Below, one piece after another: positions 9,601 to 16,766 of a stretch of DNA of 64,000 nucleotides. Made by a program: the position numbers and the translations under genes. Under the pieces are notes generated by a model. That model was given only the letters and a program-made list of their open reading frames with translations. It ran no database searches and had not been told where the DNA came from. The stretch spans positions 1-64,000 of the forward strand of contig NZ_BJMM01000033.1 in assembly GCF_006539165.1 (NCBI RefSeq), written 5' to 3'. This DNA is from Streptomyces cacaoi. Its GTDB lineage: Bacteria > Actinomycetota > Actinomycetes > Streptomycetales > Streptomycetaceae. Positions within the stretch are counted from its first letter, which is position 1. Every line of letters starts with the position of its first letter.

Positions 9601-10197
9601 GGCGCGCAGCGCCTGCACGGCCAGGTGCACGGCGACGAGCGAGCTGGAGCAGGCGGTCTGCACGCTGACCGCGGGCCCCTTCAGATCGAGGACGTAGGCG
9701 AGGCGGGTGGCGAGGTAGTCGGCCTCGTTGCCGATGTCGCGCTGGAAGAGGTGGTGCGGGTCCCCGGCGGCGCCCGCTCCGGCCAGGTCGTAGTAGGCGT
9801 TGCGGTAGCCGCCGACGAACACGGCGACCGGTCCGGCGAGCCGGCCGGTGCCCGGCGGGTTGCCGCCGTCCTCGAAGGTCTCCCAGGCGCACTCCAGCAG
9901 CTGCCGCTGCTGCGGGTCGAGCAGGTCGGCCTCCTTCGGGTTGATGCCGAAGAAGGGCGCGTCGAACAGGTCGGTGTCCGGCAGTTGGGCCTGTGCGGGC
10001 ACATAGCGCGGGTCGTCGACGAGGTGCGCCGGCGCCCCCGCCTCCCGCGCCTGCTCGCGGGTGAAGAACGAGACGGTCTCCACTCCGGCGACCACGTTGC
10101 GCCAGTACGCCTCCGGGCCCTCGGCCTGCGGGAACCTGCATCCGATACCGACGACGGCGATGTCCGGACCGGACGTGGGTGTGGTGCGGGACGTCAT
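3610..10197 (-). CDS. Modular type I polyketide synthase, KS-AT-KR-DH-ACP
   Basis: A single-module PKS of 2195 residues. The ketosynthase (about 10-440) has its cysteine at C183 in QTACSSSL, with the two histidines in EAHGSAT and ATMGHAHAAAG. The acyltransferase (about 545-860) has S677 in GYSIGE and HAFH at 775-778, the motif usual for malonyl-type ATs. A ketoreductase follows, with the nucleotide site TGGLGGIG near 1300 and Y1511. After it comes a dehydratase with H1654 (HRMLGHPVVPG) and D1828. The ACP serine is S2119. The KR precedes the DH, the reverse of the usual modular order. There is no thioesterase, so other modules or a release enzyme must lie outside the window. Several linkers are Gly/Pro/Ala-rich and expanded. 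Its start is 233 bp downstream of the AMP-ligase start region on the same strand, with only a short gap between the genes. Confidence 0.93.
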   Translation of the reverse strand: MTSRTTPTSGPDIAVVGIGCRFPQAEGPEAYWRNVVAGVETVSFFTREQAREAGAPAHLVDDPRYVPAQAQLPDTDLFDAPFFGINPKEADLLDPQQRQLLECAWETFEDGGNPPGTGRLAGPVAVFVGGYRNAYYDLAGAGAAGDPHHLFQRDIGNEADYLATRLAYVLDLKGPAVSVQTACSSSLVAVHLAVQALRAGECGAALAGGVTVRSGEGPGYLAPEGSIYSPDGHCRSFDAAAQGTVIAEGVGLVLLKRLSDALADGDTVRAVIKGSATGNDGAGRVGFTAPSTAGQAAIVEAALTSAGVHPDSVGYVEAHGSATPMGDRIEIDALTRAYRQAHWTGGRRPIGSVKATMGHAHAAAGIAGLIKAVLALRHRTIPPVPHFRTPHPAIDFDASPFRVPVAAEPWPSDGDAPRRAGVSSFGLGGTGAHLILEEAPRTPDPGAPPADGTEPRRWHPLTLSARSASALGAVRERLAGHLAAPGAPGLAETAHTLHRGRRHFAHRAVVVADTPAAARTALADDAGCATARLPGRDAGPVGTGGTGPAPPVAFLLPGLGDQHIGMAERLYATEPVFRRELDRCAELLGTRPGTRLLAGLYPGRRPGTARPDPGGAPDGEPDLLRMLGRGRAGHDPDAEDGLPDTRFAQPAVFAVEYALARLWQDWGIVPDALIGYSIGEFTAACLAGVLSLEDALRLVSERARLIAGLPPGGMLAVPLAEAELTGRLADEPELSLAALNGPGLSVVGGPRPALEAFAARLREDGVVSRPVRTSHAFHTPMMEPVLEEFTSVVASCTLREPRLPYVSTVTGDWITPEQARDPAHWALHLHRPVRFADGAARLWGRPGRVFLEVGPGRTLGSLALQARPPEAAADVRVLASLPARHEPGPEDRFLMTTLGELWLAGAPVDWEAVHRHERPARIPLPVYPFERRRHWPEPPAGAAASAAAPARRTGDGNAAAPAERDGVRGRAPDGRAHAGAGDAPADRLDGWFTTPGWTALPPLPAVPAPSPAEPWLLLVDDCGVGGRLAAELRRRQVPVLTVACAPGAGDVPGADRAGGADGAGESAASGGADHLLDPDDRDGWVRLLREAADAGVTPRHIVHLWTVTEPPAAPGDPAGSGPVWRRGFVSLLRLAQAWGEAAQDAAPVRVTVVSSGMQAFQSGGASCPDKAAVLGMCRVWPMENPAVACRSVDLVLPAARNGSGDGRGDGGHGGDGGDGGDGRDARAGEPSPRESPAREASARRVLAECLAPDADAAPAVALRGSRRYALTHLPVALPPPGSASDAEVPALREGGVYLITGGLGGIGLALADRLAREFRARLVLVARTGLPPRSEWPVSASDGSDGGTDGGPEPSGAQAPDGGAVPGPGPGGGAGSGPEDGGTGNGAEHGGAGSGADEETVRRIRAVRALEEAGAEVLVVRADVTDPAQLADAVEQARKHFGGVDGAVHAAGVAGGGVIQFKDPSVAADVLAPKLAGARHLIEALRPLSPSFIALCSSTLGLTGAPGQADYCAASACLDALAAHDEEHGTGTVVSLDWDGWTGIGMAERAAASGHLPASPSPAEPSPPDTGTTGSSGTTDRAPGTSAPAAPATSTPSVSGPVASAPSAPEGPSPAGAHPTGHPLLGDRLPSARPGCDVHEARYSAADTWLVDEHRMLGHPVVPGTGHLELVRAALALRRPTGDATPVEIADVTFHAPVVLGEHETRRVRTVLEWDGTPDGAEPPAATFHVLSAPESTGPWVRHSTGRVRESAGDGGVPEPGPGALDALLARMSPLPPPGATGPMGFGPRSRCLHRMWAGEGECLAELRLPDRFAADLGPLALHPALMDIAAAYPGIHLHETFRIPLAYGRLRLHAPLTARLFSHHRFSGPGAAGDERAGTGQTVTSEITLFDADGRLLARVEGFVLKDPGALADRLRSVRDGTAPDLTAYRGPGTEPAEPAEPAVPAGAPAATDPGRAEGSARTAASADGAGPDRPHLGVRRTGPPGPGAPAALADHLARGIDPDDGTSAFLRVLAAPRLSQVAVSPRGAVAPALSGTAAPALPAGGPRAGDAAEEPEAAGAAAGDPDAGPRHPRPSLSTAYVAPRDTTERRLAGLMAQLLGIEQVGVHDRFFDLGGHSLLALQLLARLRGDFGARLSMNEFFQSLTVADLARRLSAPDGGEAGGADAGGPVADGGAGTTSDTGSEGEAPWSTGP

Positions 10198-10243
10198 GGA
10201 GCGTCTCCAGGATGTCGGGGTGCGGAAGCTGCGCGGGCTGCGC

Positions 10244-12010
10244 TCATCTCCCTTGCGGGGCGGTGTCGGCGACCTGGGCGCGCAGCGCGACGCGGTTCAC
10301 CTTCCCGACGCCGATCATGGGCAACGCGTCGAGGATCTCCAGGCGTTCGGGCAGCTTGTACGGCGCCAGCCCGCTCTGTGCCAGATGGCGGCGCAGTTCG
10401 AGCAGGCCGGGCTCCGGGGCCGGGCCGCCCTCCGCGTCCGCCGCCGGCACGACGCACAGACAGACGGCCTGGCCCCACACCGGGTGCGGCATGGCGACGG
10501 CCGCCGCTGCCGCCACCTTCGGGTGGCGCACGATCAGTTCCTCCAGCTCGCCGCCGCTGATCTTCTCGCCGCCGCGGTTGATGACGTCGTCGAGCCGGCC
10601 CTCGACGATGAGGTTGCCGGAGGGGTGGAGCCGCACCACGTCACCGGTGCGGTAGAAGCCGTCGGCGGTGAACGCCCGTGCGGTGGCGGCCGGATCGGCG
10701 TGGTAGCCGGAGACGGTGTAGGGGCCGCGGGTGAGCAGGCTGCCCGCGGTGCCCGGCGGCACCGGCCGGTCGTCGTCGTCGACGATGCGGATCTCGTCGC
10801 CCGGCGAGAGGGGGCGGCCCTGGGTGCCGGCGATGATCTCCGCGGGGTCGTCGAGCGCGGTGCACGCCAGCAGCCCCTCGCTCATGCCGTACATCTGCTG
10901 GACGGTGCAGCCCAGCAGCCGCGCGGCCCGCTCGGCGGGCTCCGGCTCCAGCCGGGAGCCGCCGACCTGGAGCACCCGCAGCGACCGGGGGCGCTCGCCG
11001 GGCGCCCGCCGCTCCGCCGCTGTCAACCACTGGCCGACCAGGGCGGGCACCAGCGCGCAGTGCGTGACCTGCTCGCGCGCGATCAGATCGAGGGTGCCGT
11101 CGGCGTCCTGCGGGGAGCCGAGCACGACATGGCCGCCCGCCGTCAACGTGCCCAGCACACCGGGGCAGTTCCACACGAAGCCGTGCGTGGCCGGCATGAC
11201 GGCGAGCAGCACGCTCTCGGCGGACAGCCCGACCTGCTCGGAGGCGGTGCGGATCATGTAGCCGTAGCCTTCGTGGTCGCGGGCGATGGGCTTGGGCGGG
11301 CCCGTCGTCCCGCTCGACAGCAGGAACACGGCCGGTTCGCCCTCGGCGGGCGGCCCGAGCGGCGCGGGCGCCGGCCCGTCCTCGCGCTCGGGCCGGCACA
11401 GCGCGGCCAGATCGACGATCCGGGGGCCGCCGTCCGCCGGCTTCTCCGGCGCCTCGTCCCGGTGCCCGTCCGGCACGGCCGGTACCTCGCCCGGCTGGTG
11501 GTCCACGACCAGCAGGGTGTCCAGGCCCGGGCATTCCAGGGCCAGTTCACGGGCGAGTGAGCAGTGGTCGAAGCGGTCCAGACGGCGGGGCACGGCCATG
11601 GCGGTCGGCCGCACGATGCGCAGCACATGGGCCAGCTCGCGGCGGCGCAGGCTGGGCAGCGTCAGCACCGGGTGCGCGCCCACGCGCAGGAGCGCCAGCG
11701 ACAGGACGACCAGCTCCACGATGTTCGGGAGCTGGACGAGCACGGTGTCGCCCCGGGCTGTGCCCAGCCGGGTCAGCCGGGCGGCGGCGCCCTCGACGGC
11801 GTCCGTCAACTGGCCGTGCGTGAGCCGGTGTTCGCCTGCCGTGACGGCCGGCCGGTCCGGGCGGGCGGCGGAGCCGGCCAGCACCATGTCCTCGACCCGC
11901 TGCCCCGTCCACCAGCCCCGGGCCCGGTAGGCGGCGGCGCGCTCGGCGGTGACGCGCGGCGGTGCCGGGTCCGGGTGCCGGGCGCCGGAATCCTGTGCGG
12001 GCTCCGTCAC
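10244..12010 (-). CDS. Aryl-acid AMP ligase (starter-unit activation)
   Basis: A stand-alone adenylating enzyme of 588 residues in the 2,3-dihydroxybenzoate/3-hydroxypicolinate-AMP ligase family. It has the phosphate loop SSGTTGPPKP, the core YGMSEG and YRTGDVV motifs, and the C-terminal catalytic lysine in GVGKVNR. The frame stays open upstream to 12577, but the GTG at 12010 is the sensible start: it overlaps the carrier-protein stop in a GTGA and gives the family's usual length. It probably activates an aromatic acid and loads it on the neighbouring carrier protein to prime the PKS. The oxidase and aminotransferase nearby point to a picolinate-type acid. Benzoate-type acids cannot be excluded from sequence alone. 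Confidence 0.85.
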   Translation of the reverse strand: MTEPAQDSGARHPDPAPPRVTAERAAAYRARGWWTGQRVEDMVLAGSAARPDRPAVTAGEHRLTHGQLTDAVEGAAARLTRLGTARGDTVLVQLPNIVELVVLSLALLRVGAHPVLTLPSLRRRELAHVLRIVRPTAMAVPRRLDRFDHCSLARELALECPGLDTLLVVDHQPGEVPAVPDGHRDEAPEKPADGGPRIVDLAALCRPEREDGPAPAPLGPPAEGEPAVFLLSSGTTGPPKPIARDHEGYGYMIRTASEQVGLSAESVLLAVMPATHGFVWNCPGVLGTLTAGGHVVLGSPQDADGTLDLIAREQVTHCALVPALVGQWLTAAERRAPGERPRSLRVLQVGGSRLEPEPAERAARLLGCTVQQMYGMSEGLLACTALDDPAEIIAGTQGRPLSPGDEIRIVDDDDRPVPPGTAGSLLTRGPYTVSGYHADPAATARAFTADGFYRTGDVVRLHPSGNLIVEGRLDDVINRGGEKISGGELEELIVRHPKVAAAAAVAMPHPVWGQAVCLCVVPAADAEGGPAPEPGLLELRRHLAQSGLAPYKLPERLEILDALPMIGVGKVNRVALRAQVADTAPQGR

Positions 12011-12261
12011 CGCCCGCCTCCCTCGGCGCCGGAAGCCTGTGCCTCCGCGTCCAGGGCCGCGGCGAGTTCGGCGAGGGTGTAGTCGTGTGCGTCCCACAGG
12101 TCGACCCGGGTGCCGAAGCGGCGTTCCAGTTCCAGCCCCAGTTCGGTGGTCTCGGCCGAGGAGAGCGCCAACTCGGCGCGCAGCCGGCGGTCGTCGGTGA
12201 GGAGTTCCGGCTGGAAACCCAACTCGGCGAGTATTTCTCGTAACTCCTGGATGGCAGCCAT
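12007..12261 (-). CDS. Discrete aryl/acyl carrier protein with TTA codon
   Basis: A small carrier protein of 84 residues starting at MAAIQEL. The likely phosphopantetheine serine lies in LALSSAETTELGLELE, a divergent form of the usual DSxE-type motif, so the exact serine is uncertain. It is the first gene of the leftward PKS unit and overlaps the AMP ligase start by 4 bp. This fits a dedicated carrier for the activated starter acid. Codon 7 is TTA (12241-12243), the rare leucine codon read by the bldA tRNA in Streptomyces, so translation is probably delayed until development. An upstream in-frame start at 12282 exists but is less likely. Confidence 0.75.
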   Translation of the reverse strand: MAAIQELREILAELGFQPELLTDDRRLRAELALSSAETTELGLELERRFGTRVDLWDAHDYTLAELAAALDAEAQASGAEGGGR

Positions 12262-12565
12262 GGATCCCACTCGTCCAATCACGCGTCACGACGTCGGTCC
12301 GGTGGTCGCAGTGATCTGGCTGGGGCACGGGAACGTGATCGGAAACATCAGCCGGAACACCGGGTCCGGATTCCACCAAGCGCCATCCGACATCGTCAAG
12401 GGTGCCCGGGCCGCTTTTACCCGGCACATGCCGCTGCGGGCGGCCGGAAAACGACCATGGCCGAAACCGGGTTCCGACGGCGTTGACGGTCCGGCGGCCC
12501 CCATTTACCGTGACTGGCGCCGCGTTCCCATTCCTGTATGCCCGAAGGGCGGAAGACCGTGAACC
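12262..12565. promoter_or_regulatory. Divergent promoter region of the polyketide cluster
   Basis: This stretch of about 300 bp separates the leftward carrier-protein/PKS unit from the rightward aminotransferase/oxidase unit. It is noticeably less GC-rich than the genes and has no convincing ORF. It must hold promoters for both arms. A rightward promoter is visible (12483-12511). I could not place the leftward promoter or a clear operator. Confidence 0.6.
12483..12511 (+). promoter_or_regulatory. Predicted HrdB-type promoter for the aminotransferase
   Basis: TTGACG at 12483-12488 and TACCGT at 12506-12511, separated by 17 bp, match the -35/-10 pattern of the principal Streptomyces sigma factor. 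Transcription would start near 12518, about 48 bases before the GTG at 12566. Confidence 0.5.
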
Positions 12566-13864
12566 GTGCGACACCATCGAGCCGTACAGTTCCCTGCCGG
12601 CACATCTCCTTATCCCTCGCCCCCGTCCGGTGCGGCCTTTTCTGAGATGGCCCGCCGACGCGACTACGTGGTGCCTGCCGGGCGCAACGGAAGCATTCTC
12701 GACGACGCCGAATTGAACGCTCTCCGGGCGCTGGTGGATTCCGGGGAAGTGCTTTCCCAGGGCAGCCGCAGAGCCGAGTTCGAGGAGCGATTACGTGACC
12801 ACGTCGGCACCCGGCACGCGCTGACCGTCACCAGCGGCACGGTGGCGCTCGATCTGGCCGTGCACCTGCTGGACCTGCGGCCGGGGGACGAGGTCGTCAC
12901 CACCCCGCAGTCCTTCAAGGCCATGGTCGATCCCCTGCTGGCGCACCCCGTCGACGTCCGGTTCTGCGACGTGCGCGAGGACACCCTCAACCTCGACCCG
13001 CACCGGCTGGAGGAGCTGATCACCGCACGCACCCGCGCACTGGTGCTGGTGCACTTCGGCGGGCACCCGGCGGAGATGGACGAGATCCTGCGGATCGCCC
13101 GGCGGCACGGGCTGCTGGTGATCGAGGACTGCGCCCACGCGCTGGGGGCGCTCTACCACGGCAGACGGCCCGGATCGCTGGCCGACATCGGCTGCTTCAG
13201 CTTCCACACCAGCAAGAACATCACCTCGCTCGGCGAGGGCGGACTGCTCACCTTCGACCGCGACGACTGGGCCGACCGTCTCGACCGCCTCCGGTCCAAC
13301 GCCACCGACGGCGTCTACCGGGCGGCGCCCGACCGGTTCGGCCAGCCGGACACCGTGCGGCCCTGGATGATGTGGGTGGACGAGTCCTACGAGCAGATCT
13401 GCTCGGACGTGCGCCGCCCCGGCGGCAACGCGACGATGAGCGAGGCAGGGGCGGCGGTGGGCACCGTCCAACTGGGCCGTATGGCCCGGCTGGTGGGCAG
13501 ACGGCGCTGGATCGCCGACCGGATCACCGCGACCCTGCGCGGATTCCCGCAGGTGCGGGTGGCCGAGGCGCCGCCCGGCGTGGAACACGCCTACCACCTC
13601 TACACCTTCTTCGTCCGCCCCGGTCACGGCATCGGGCGGGACGAGGTCGTCGCGGCGCTGGACCGGGCCGGTGTGGAGGTGCAGTTGCGCTACTTCCCGC
13701 TGCATCTGCGGCCGGAGTGGCGCGGCAGAGGGCACGGCCCCGGCGAGTGCCCGGTGGCCGAGCGTGTCTGGTTCCACGAGCAGATCAATCTGCCCTGCCA
13801 TCCTTCGCTCACCGACGAGCAGGTCGAGCACATGCTCCGCGCGCTCAAGTCCGCCTTCTCCTGA
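12566..13864 (+). CDS. DegT/DnrJ/EryC1-family PLP aminotransferase (NikC/VisA-type candidate)
   Basis: A 432-residue fold-type I PLP enzyme of the DegT/DnrJ/EryC1/StrS family. The PLP lysine is in HTSKNITSLGEGG (K217 from the GTG start), with the family motifs TVTSGTVALDL and VIEDCAHALGA. Family members transaminate keto-sugars, cyclitols or, in the nikkomycin and streptogramin pathways, the alpha-amino group of lysine. The adjacent NikD-like oxidase makes the last option attractive but it is unproven. Codon 76 (12791-12793) is TTA, so bldA control is likely. An alternative start is the ATG at 12647, which would drop 27 weakly conserved residues. The predicted promoter allows either. Confidence 0.85.
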   Translation: MRHHRAVQFPAGTSPYPSPPSGAAFSEMARRRDYVVPAGRNGSILDDAELNALRALVDSGEVLSQGSRRAEFEERLRDHVGTRHALTVTSGTVALDLAVHLLDLRPGDEVVTTPQSFKAMVDPLLAHPVDVRFCDVREDTLNLDPHRLEELITARTRALVLVHFGGHPAEMDEILRIARRHGLLVIEDCAHALGALYHGRRPGSLADIGCFSFHTSKNITSLGEGGLLTFDRDDWADRLDRLRSNATDGVYRAAPDRFGQPDTVRPWMMWVDESYEQICSDVRRPGGNATMSEAGAAVGTVQLGRMARLVGRRRWIADRITATLRGFPQVRVAEAPPGVEHAYHLYTFFVRPGHGIGRDEVVAALDRAGVEVQLRYFPLHLRPEWRGRGHGPGECPVAERVWFHEQINLPCHPSLTDEQVEHMLRALKSAFS

Positions 13865-13921
13865 CCGGCCGCGGGGACCGCCCGCGCCCCGGTCCCGACC
13901 AACCAGCCAGGAGGGCCAGCA

Positions 13922-15112
13922 ATGAACGACACGGACGGCCGGTACGACATCGTGGTGGTGGGCGGCGGCCCCGTGGGGCTCTCCTGCGCCTGGGAGGCGG
14001 CGGAGCGCGGCCACCGGGTGCTGGTGCTGGAGAGCTTCGGTTTTCTGCACGAGCAGGGCGGCAGCACCGGCTCCGAGCGCCACTGGCGGCTCCAGTACAC
14101 CCAGGAGGACATCTTCCGGCTCACCCTGGAGGCGCTGCCGCTGTGGCGGAGGCTGGAGAGCCGCTGCGAACGGCAGCTGCTGCACGAGATCGGCAGCCTG
14201 TGGTTCGGCGACACCGAAGTCCGCACGAACGAGGGGCAGATCCGCGAGACGGCCGCGAACATGGACCGTCTCGACGTGCGGTACGAGTGGCTCACCGCGT
14301 CCGACATCGAGCGGCGCTTCGGCTTCCAGGACCTGCCCGCGCACTACGAGGGCTTCCTCCAGCCGGACGGCGGCGCGATCGACGTCCGCGGCACCACAGC
14401 GGGGCTGCTGTCCCTGGCCGAGGCGAGCGGCTGCGCGCTGCACGCCCGGGAGCCGGTGCGGGAGGTGCTGCCGGCGGCGGACGGGGTGACGGTCCGCACC
14501 GAGCGGGCCGTCTACCAGGCGGAGAAGGTGGTGCTGGCCTGCGGCCCCTTCGTCAACGATCTGCTGGGGCCGCTCGGTCTGCGGCTCGACTACCACGTCT
14601 ACGAGATGGCGGTGGCCACGTTCCGGCAGCGGTCCTCCACCGGCCCGTCGTCGTCCCCGTTCTGGTTCCTCTTCCAGCAGCCGACCGAGCGGGACACCAA
14701 CCTGTTCTACGGGTTCGGCCACAACCCGTGGACCAGGGGCGCCCTGGTGCGGTGCGGCGTCGACTTCGAGATGAGCCCGCTGCCGCACCCCTCCAAGGCG
14801 ACGGGGACGCCCGACGCCTACCAGATGGAGCGGCTCTCCGGCTGGGTCGGCGAGCATCTGCCCGGCCTGGACCCGGCGCCGGTGCGGCAGGGCACCTGCC
14901 CCGCCGTACTGCCGGCGGACGAGGAGCGGCAGTTCTTCCTGGACACGGCCGCCGGGCGGATCCCGCACGGCGAACGGCTGGTCGTCTACGGCGCCGGCTG
15001 GGCTTTCAAGTTCATTCCGCTCTTCGGCCGGCTCTGTGTGGATCTGGCCGAGAGCGGGACGGCACGGCACGACATCTCCCGCCTGGCACTCGACCCCGCA
15101 CCGGGTTCCTGA
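13922..15112 (+). CDS. FAD-dependent amine oxidase, sarcosine oxidase/NikD-like
   Basis: A 396-residue flavoprotein of the monomeric sarcosine oxidase family. It starts with a dinucleotide-binding motif (VVVGGGPVGLS). C326, in GTCPAVLPADEE, sits where sarcosine oxidase and NikD attach FAD covalently. NikD oxidises piperideine-2-carboxylate, the cyclised product of lysine transamination, to picolinate. With an aminotransferase directly upstream (57 bp) and an aryl-AMP ligase across the divergent promoter, the same chemistry is likely here. A clear AGGAGG ribosome site precedes the ATG. Other amino-acid or amine substrates remain possible. Confidence 0.82.
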   Translation: MNDTDGRYDIVVVGGGPVGLSCAWEAAERGHRVLVLESFGFLHEQGGSTGSERHWRLQYTQEDIFRLTLEALPLWRRLESRCERQLLHEIGSLWFGDTEVRTNEGQIRETAANMDRLDVRYEWLTASDIERRFGFQDLPAHYEGFLQPDGGAIDVRGTTAGLLSLAEASGCALHAREPVREVLPAADGVTVRTERAVYQAEKVVLACGPFVNDLLGPLGLRLDYHVYEMAVATFRQRSSTGPSSSPFWFLFQQPTERDTNLFYGFGHNPWTRGALVRCGVDFEMSPLPHPSKATGTPDAYQMERLSGWVGEHLPGLDPAPVRQGTCPAVLPADEERQFFLDTAAGRIPHGERLVVYGAGWAFKFIPLFGRLCVDLAESGTARHDISRLALDPAPGS

Positions 15113-15233
15113 TCATTTCCTTCGCCGATCGCCGGGCGGCGGAAGGGGGTGCACCCGGCTATTCCCCGCCGAACGGTGCCGCGTTCACCCGGAATCCGGA
15201 AACCGGTACGCACATCCGCTGCCCGACGAACGC

Positions 15234-15269
15234 ACGGCCCGCCGGAGGCATTCACCTCCGACGGGCCGT
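15234..15269. terminator. Stem-loop between convergent oxidase and transporter genes
   Basis: A 15-bp stem with one mismatch (15234-15248 with 15255-15269) and a 6-nt loop. It lies between the oxidase, ending at 15112, and the convergent EamA transporter, ending at 15348. It is well placed to stop transcription in both directions. Confidence 0.65.
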
Positions 15270-15347
15270 CCTCGTATTGCGCGCACCTCGGAAAAGAGAT
15301 GCGGCAGCGCCATCGCTTTTCCGTACGGCCACGGCCGCCGAGGTGCG

Positions 15348-16469
15348 CTAGGTTTCCGCTCCCGCTTTTTCCCCGTCGGCCTTTTCCGTCTCGCCCGGCG
15401 GGCTTTCGTCGTGCCCGGAGGGATCACGCCGCAGACTCAGTACGACGCCCGCCACCACGACAGCGCCACCGAGGATTTGCATTTTCGTCACGGATTCGCC
15501 GGCGACGACCACGGCGGAGACGACACCGAAAACAGGAATGGTGTTGAGGATGGTGACAGCTGTGGTGGAGGAGATGCTGCGGAGGCCCACGTTGTAGCAG
15601 AGGAAGCCGCCGATGGAGCACACTCCGGCCAAATATGCCATCAGGCCGATGTCGACCGGTGCGAGCCCGCCCCAGTCCCGGTGCTCCGTGAGCGCCGCCG
15701 CGGCGAACGCGAGTCCGCCGCCCAGCGTCTGGTAGTAGGTCGCGGTCAGCGCCGACATCCGGGGCCGCCGCGCCACGAGCAGCAGGTTGTAGGCGGCCCA
15801 GGCCAGACCGCCCAGCGCGAGCAGCAGATCGCCGAGGAGCCGCTGGCTGCCGGCGGAGTCCGCGTTGTCCCGCACGATCAGCACCACACCGCCGACGGCC
15901 AGCGCCATCCCCAGCAGCGCCGCCGGCGCCGGCCGCCGCCGGAAGAGGGCGAATTCCAGCGCGAAGGTCACCACCGGGTAGGAGGCGACGATCAGGGTCG
16001 CGTCGGAGGCCGTGGCCAGATCGACGCCGAAGTTCTCCAGACCGAAGTACAGGGTGATGCCGAGCAGCCCGGCCGCGGCCATCTCCAGCCGCTCCCGCAC
16101 GGACGGCGGCTTCCAGCGCCGTTGCAGCCGTACCGCGACGGCCAGCAGCACGGCGGCCAGACAGAACCGCAGGGCGCCGACGGTCAGCGGCGGCGTCCGC
16201 TCCAGCGCGAGCTTGGTCACCGAGAACGAGGTGCTCCAGGCCAGGGCGGCGGCGCCGACGGCCGCGGCGCCCGCCCACGCCCACCGTGCACCGCCGCCCC
16301 GCCGTCCCTGCCCCGGCTCCGCGGGCCGTCTCCGTGCCCGCGGGATGCGCTCCCGCACCGTGCGCTTCCCGCCCGCGCCCGCCCCGTCGGCGTCCGCGCC
16401 CTCCTCCTGCCGGGCGCGCCGCCGCGCGAGTGCCGTGTACCTGCCGATGACATTGCGCTCGTCCCCCAC
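15348..16469 (-). CDS. EamA/DMT-superfamily transporter
   Basis: A 373-residue membrane protein with about ten hydrophobic segments and the duplicated EamA layout. Examples are the WSTSFSVTKLALE stretch after residue 75 and GGFLCYNVGLRSIS in the second half. About 70 charged, low-complexity residues precede the first membrane span, so translation may begin further in. Such proteins export small metabolites or amino-acid derivatives. Next to the polyketide genes it could export the product, but it lies convergent to them behind a terminator, so that link is weak. Confidence 0.82.
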   Translation of the reverse strand: MGDERNVIGRYTALARRRARQEEGADADGAGAGGKRTVRERIPRARRRPAEPGQGRRGGGARWAWAGAAAVGAAALAWSTSFSVTKLALERTPPLTVGALRFCLAAVLLAVAVRLQRRWKPPSVRERLEMAAAGLLGITLYFGLENFGVDLATASDATLIVASYPVVTFALEFALFRRRPAPAALLGMALAVGGVVLIVRDNADSAGSQRLLGDLLLALGGLAWAAYNLLLVARRPRMSALTATYYQTLGGGLAFAAAALTEHRDWGGLAPVDIGLMAYLAGVCSIGGFLCYNVGLRSISSTTAVTILNTIPVFGVVSAVVVAGESVTKMQILGGAVVVAGVVLSLRRDPSGHDESPPGETEKADGEKAGAET

Positions 16470-16736
16470 CTCAAGGGCCCCTTCTGTGGGACTGCTCCGG
16501 GATCGCCGGCCGATTCCCCCCGTTTCCCCCGCGCCCCCGGAACTCTCCGGACGGCGAAACGGCTCGGCTCCGACGGAGATTGAAACGGCGCAAAACTACC
16601 ATGTGTGACCATGCGATCTCTAAGAGTCCGCCGGTCCTGCCGGTCATTCGGCAGGCAGGGAGCCGTGTGCCCGTTCTCCGTCCGGGTACAAGCCGCAGGA
16701 GGTGCCGGTCCTCTGCTTCGCGTGCGGGAGGAACCT

Positions 16737-16766
16737 ATGACACGTGACACACGGACGCCACGGTGA
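16737..16766 (+). CDS. Putative 9-codon leader peptide
   Basis: The small frame MTRDTRTPR is preceded by GGGAGG at a good ribosome-site distance. Its TGA (16764-16766) overlaps the GTG start (16763) of the YbdK-type ligase gene. The ligase itself has no better ribosome site, so ribosomes probably reach it by termination and re-initiation after translating this peptide. Three of its nine residues are arginine and three are threonine. Confidence 0.5.
   Translation: MTRDTRTPR

Noticed and set aside
5533..10560. A 1675-codon open frame on the plus strand opposite the PKS
   Set aside because: Its translation is low-complexity Gly/Arg/Ala sequence with no domains; the minus strand carries clear PKS motifs. 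High GC makes long antisense frames common here.
12010..12577. Extended N-terminus of the AMP ligase in the 777-codon frame
   Set aside because: It reads through the carrier-protein gene and promoter region; the GTG at 12010 gives the family length and a GTGA overlap.
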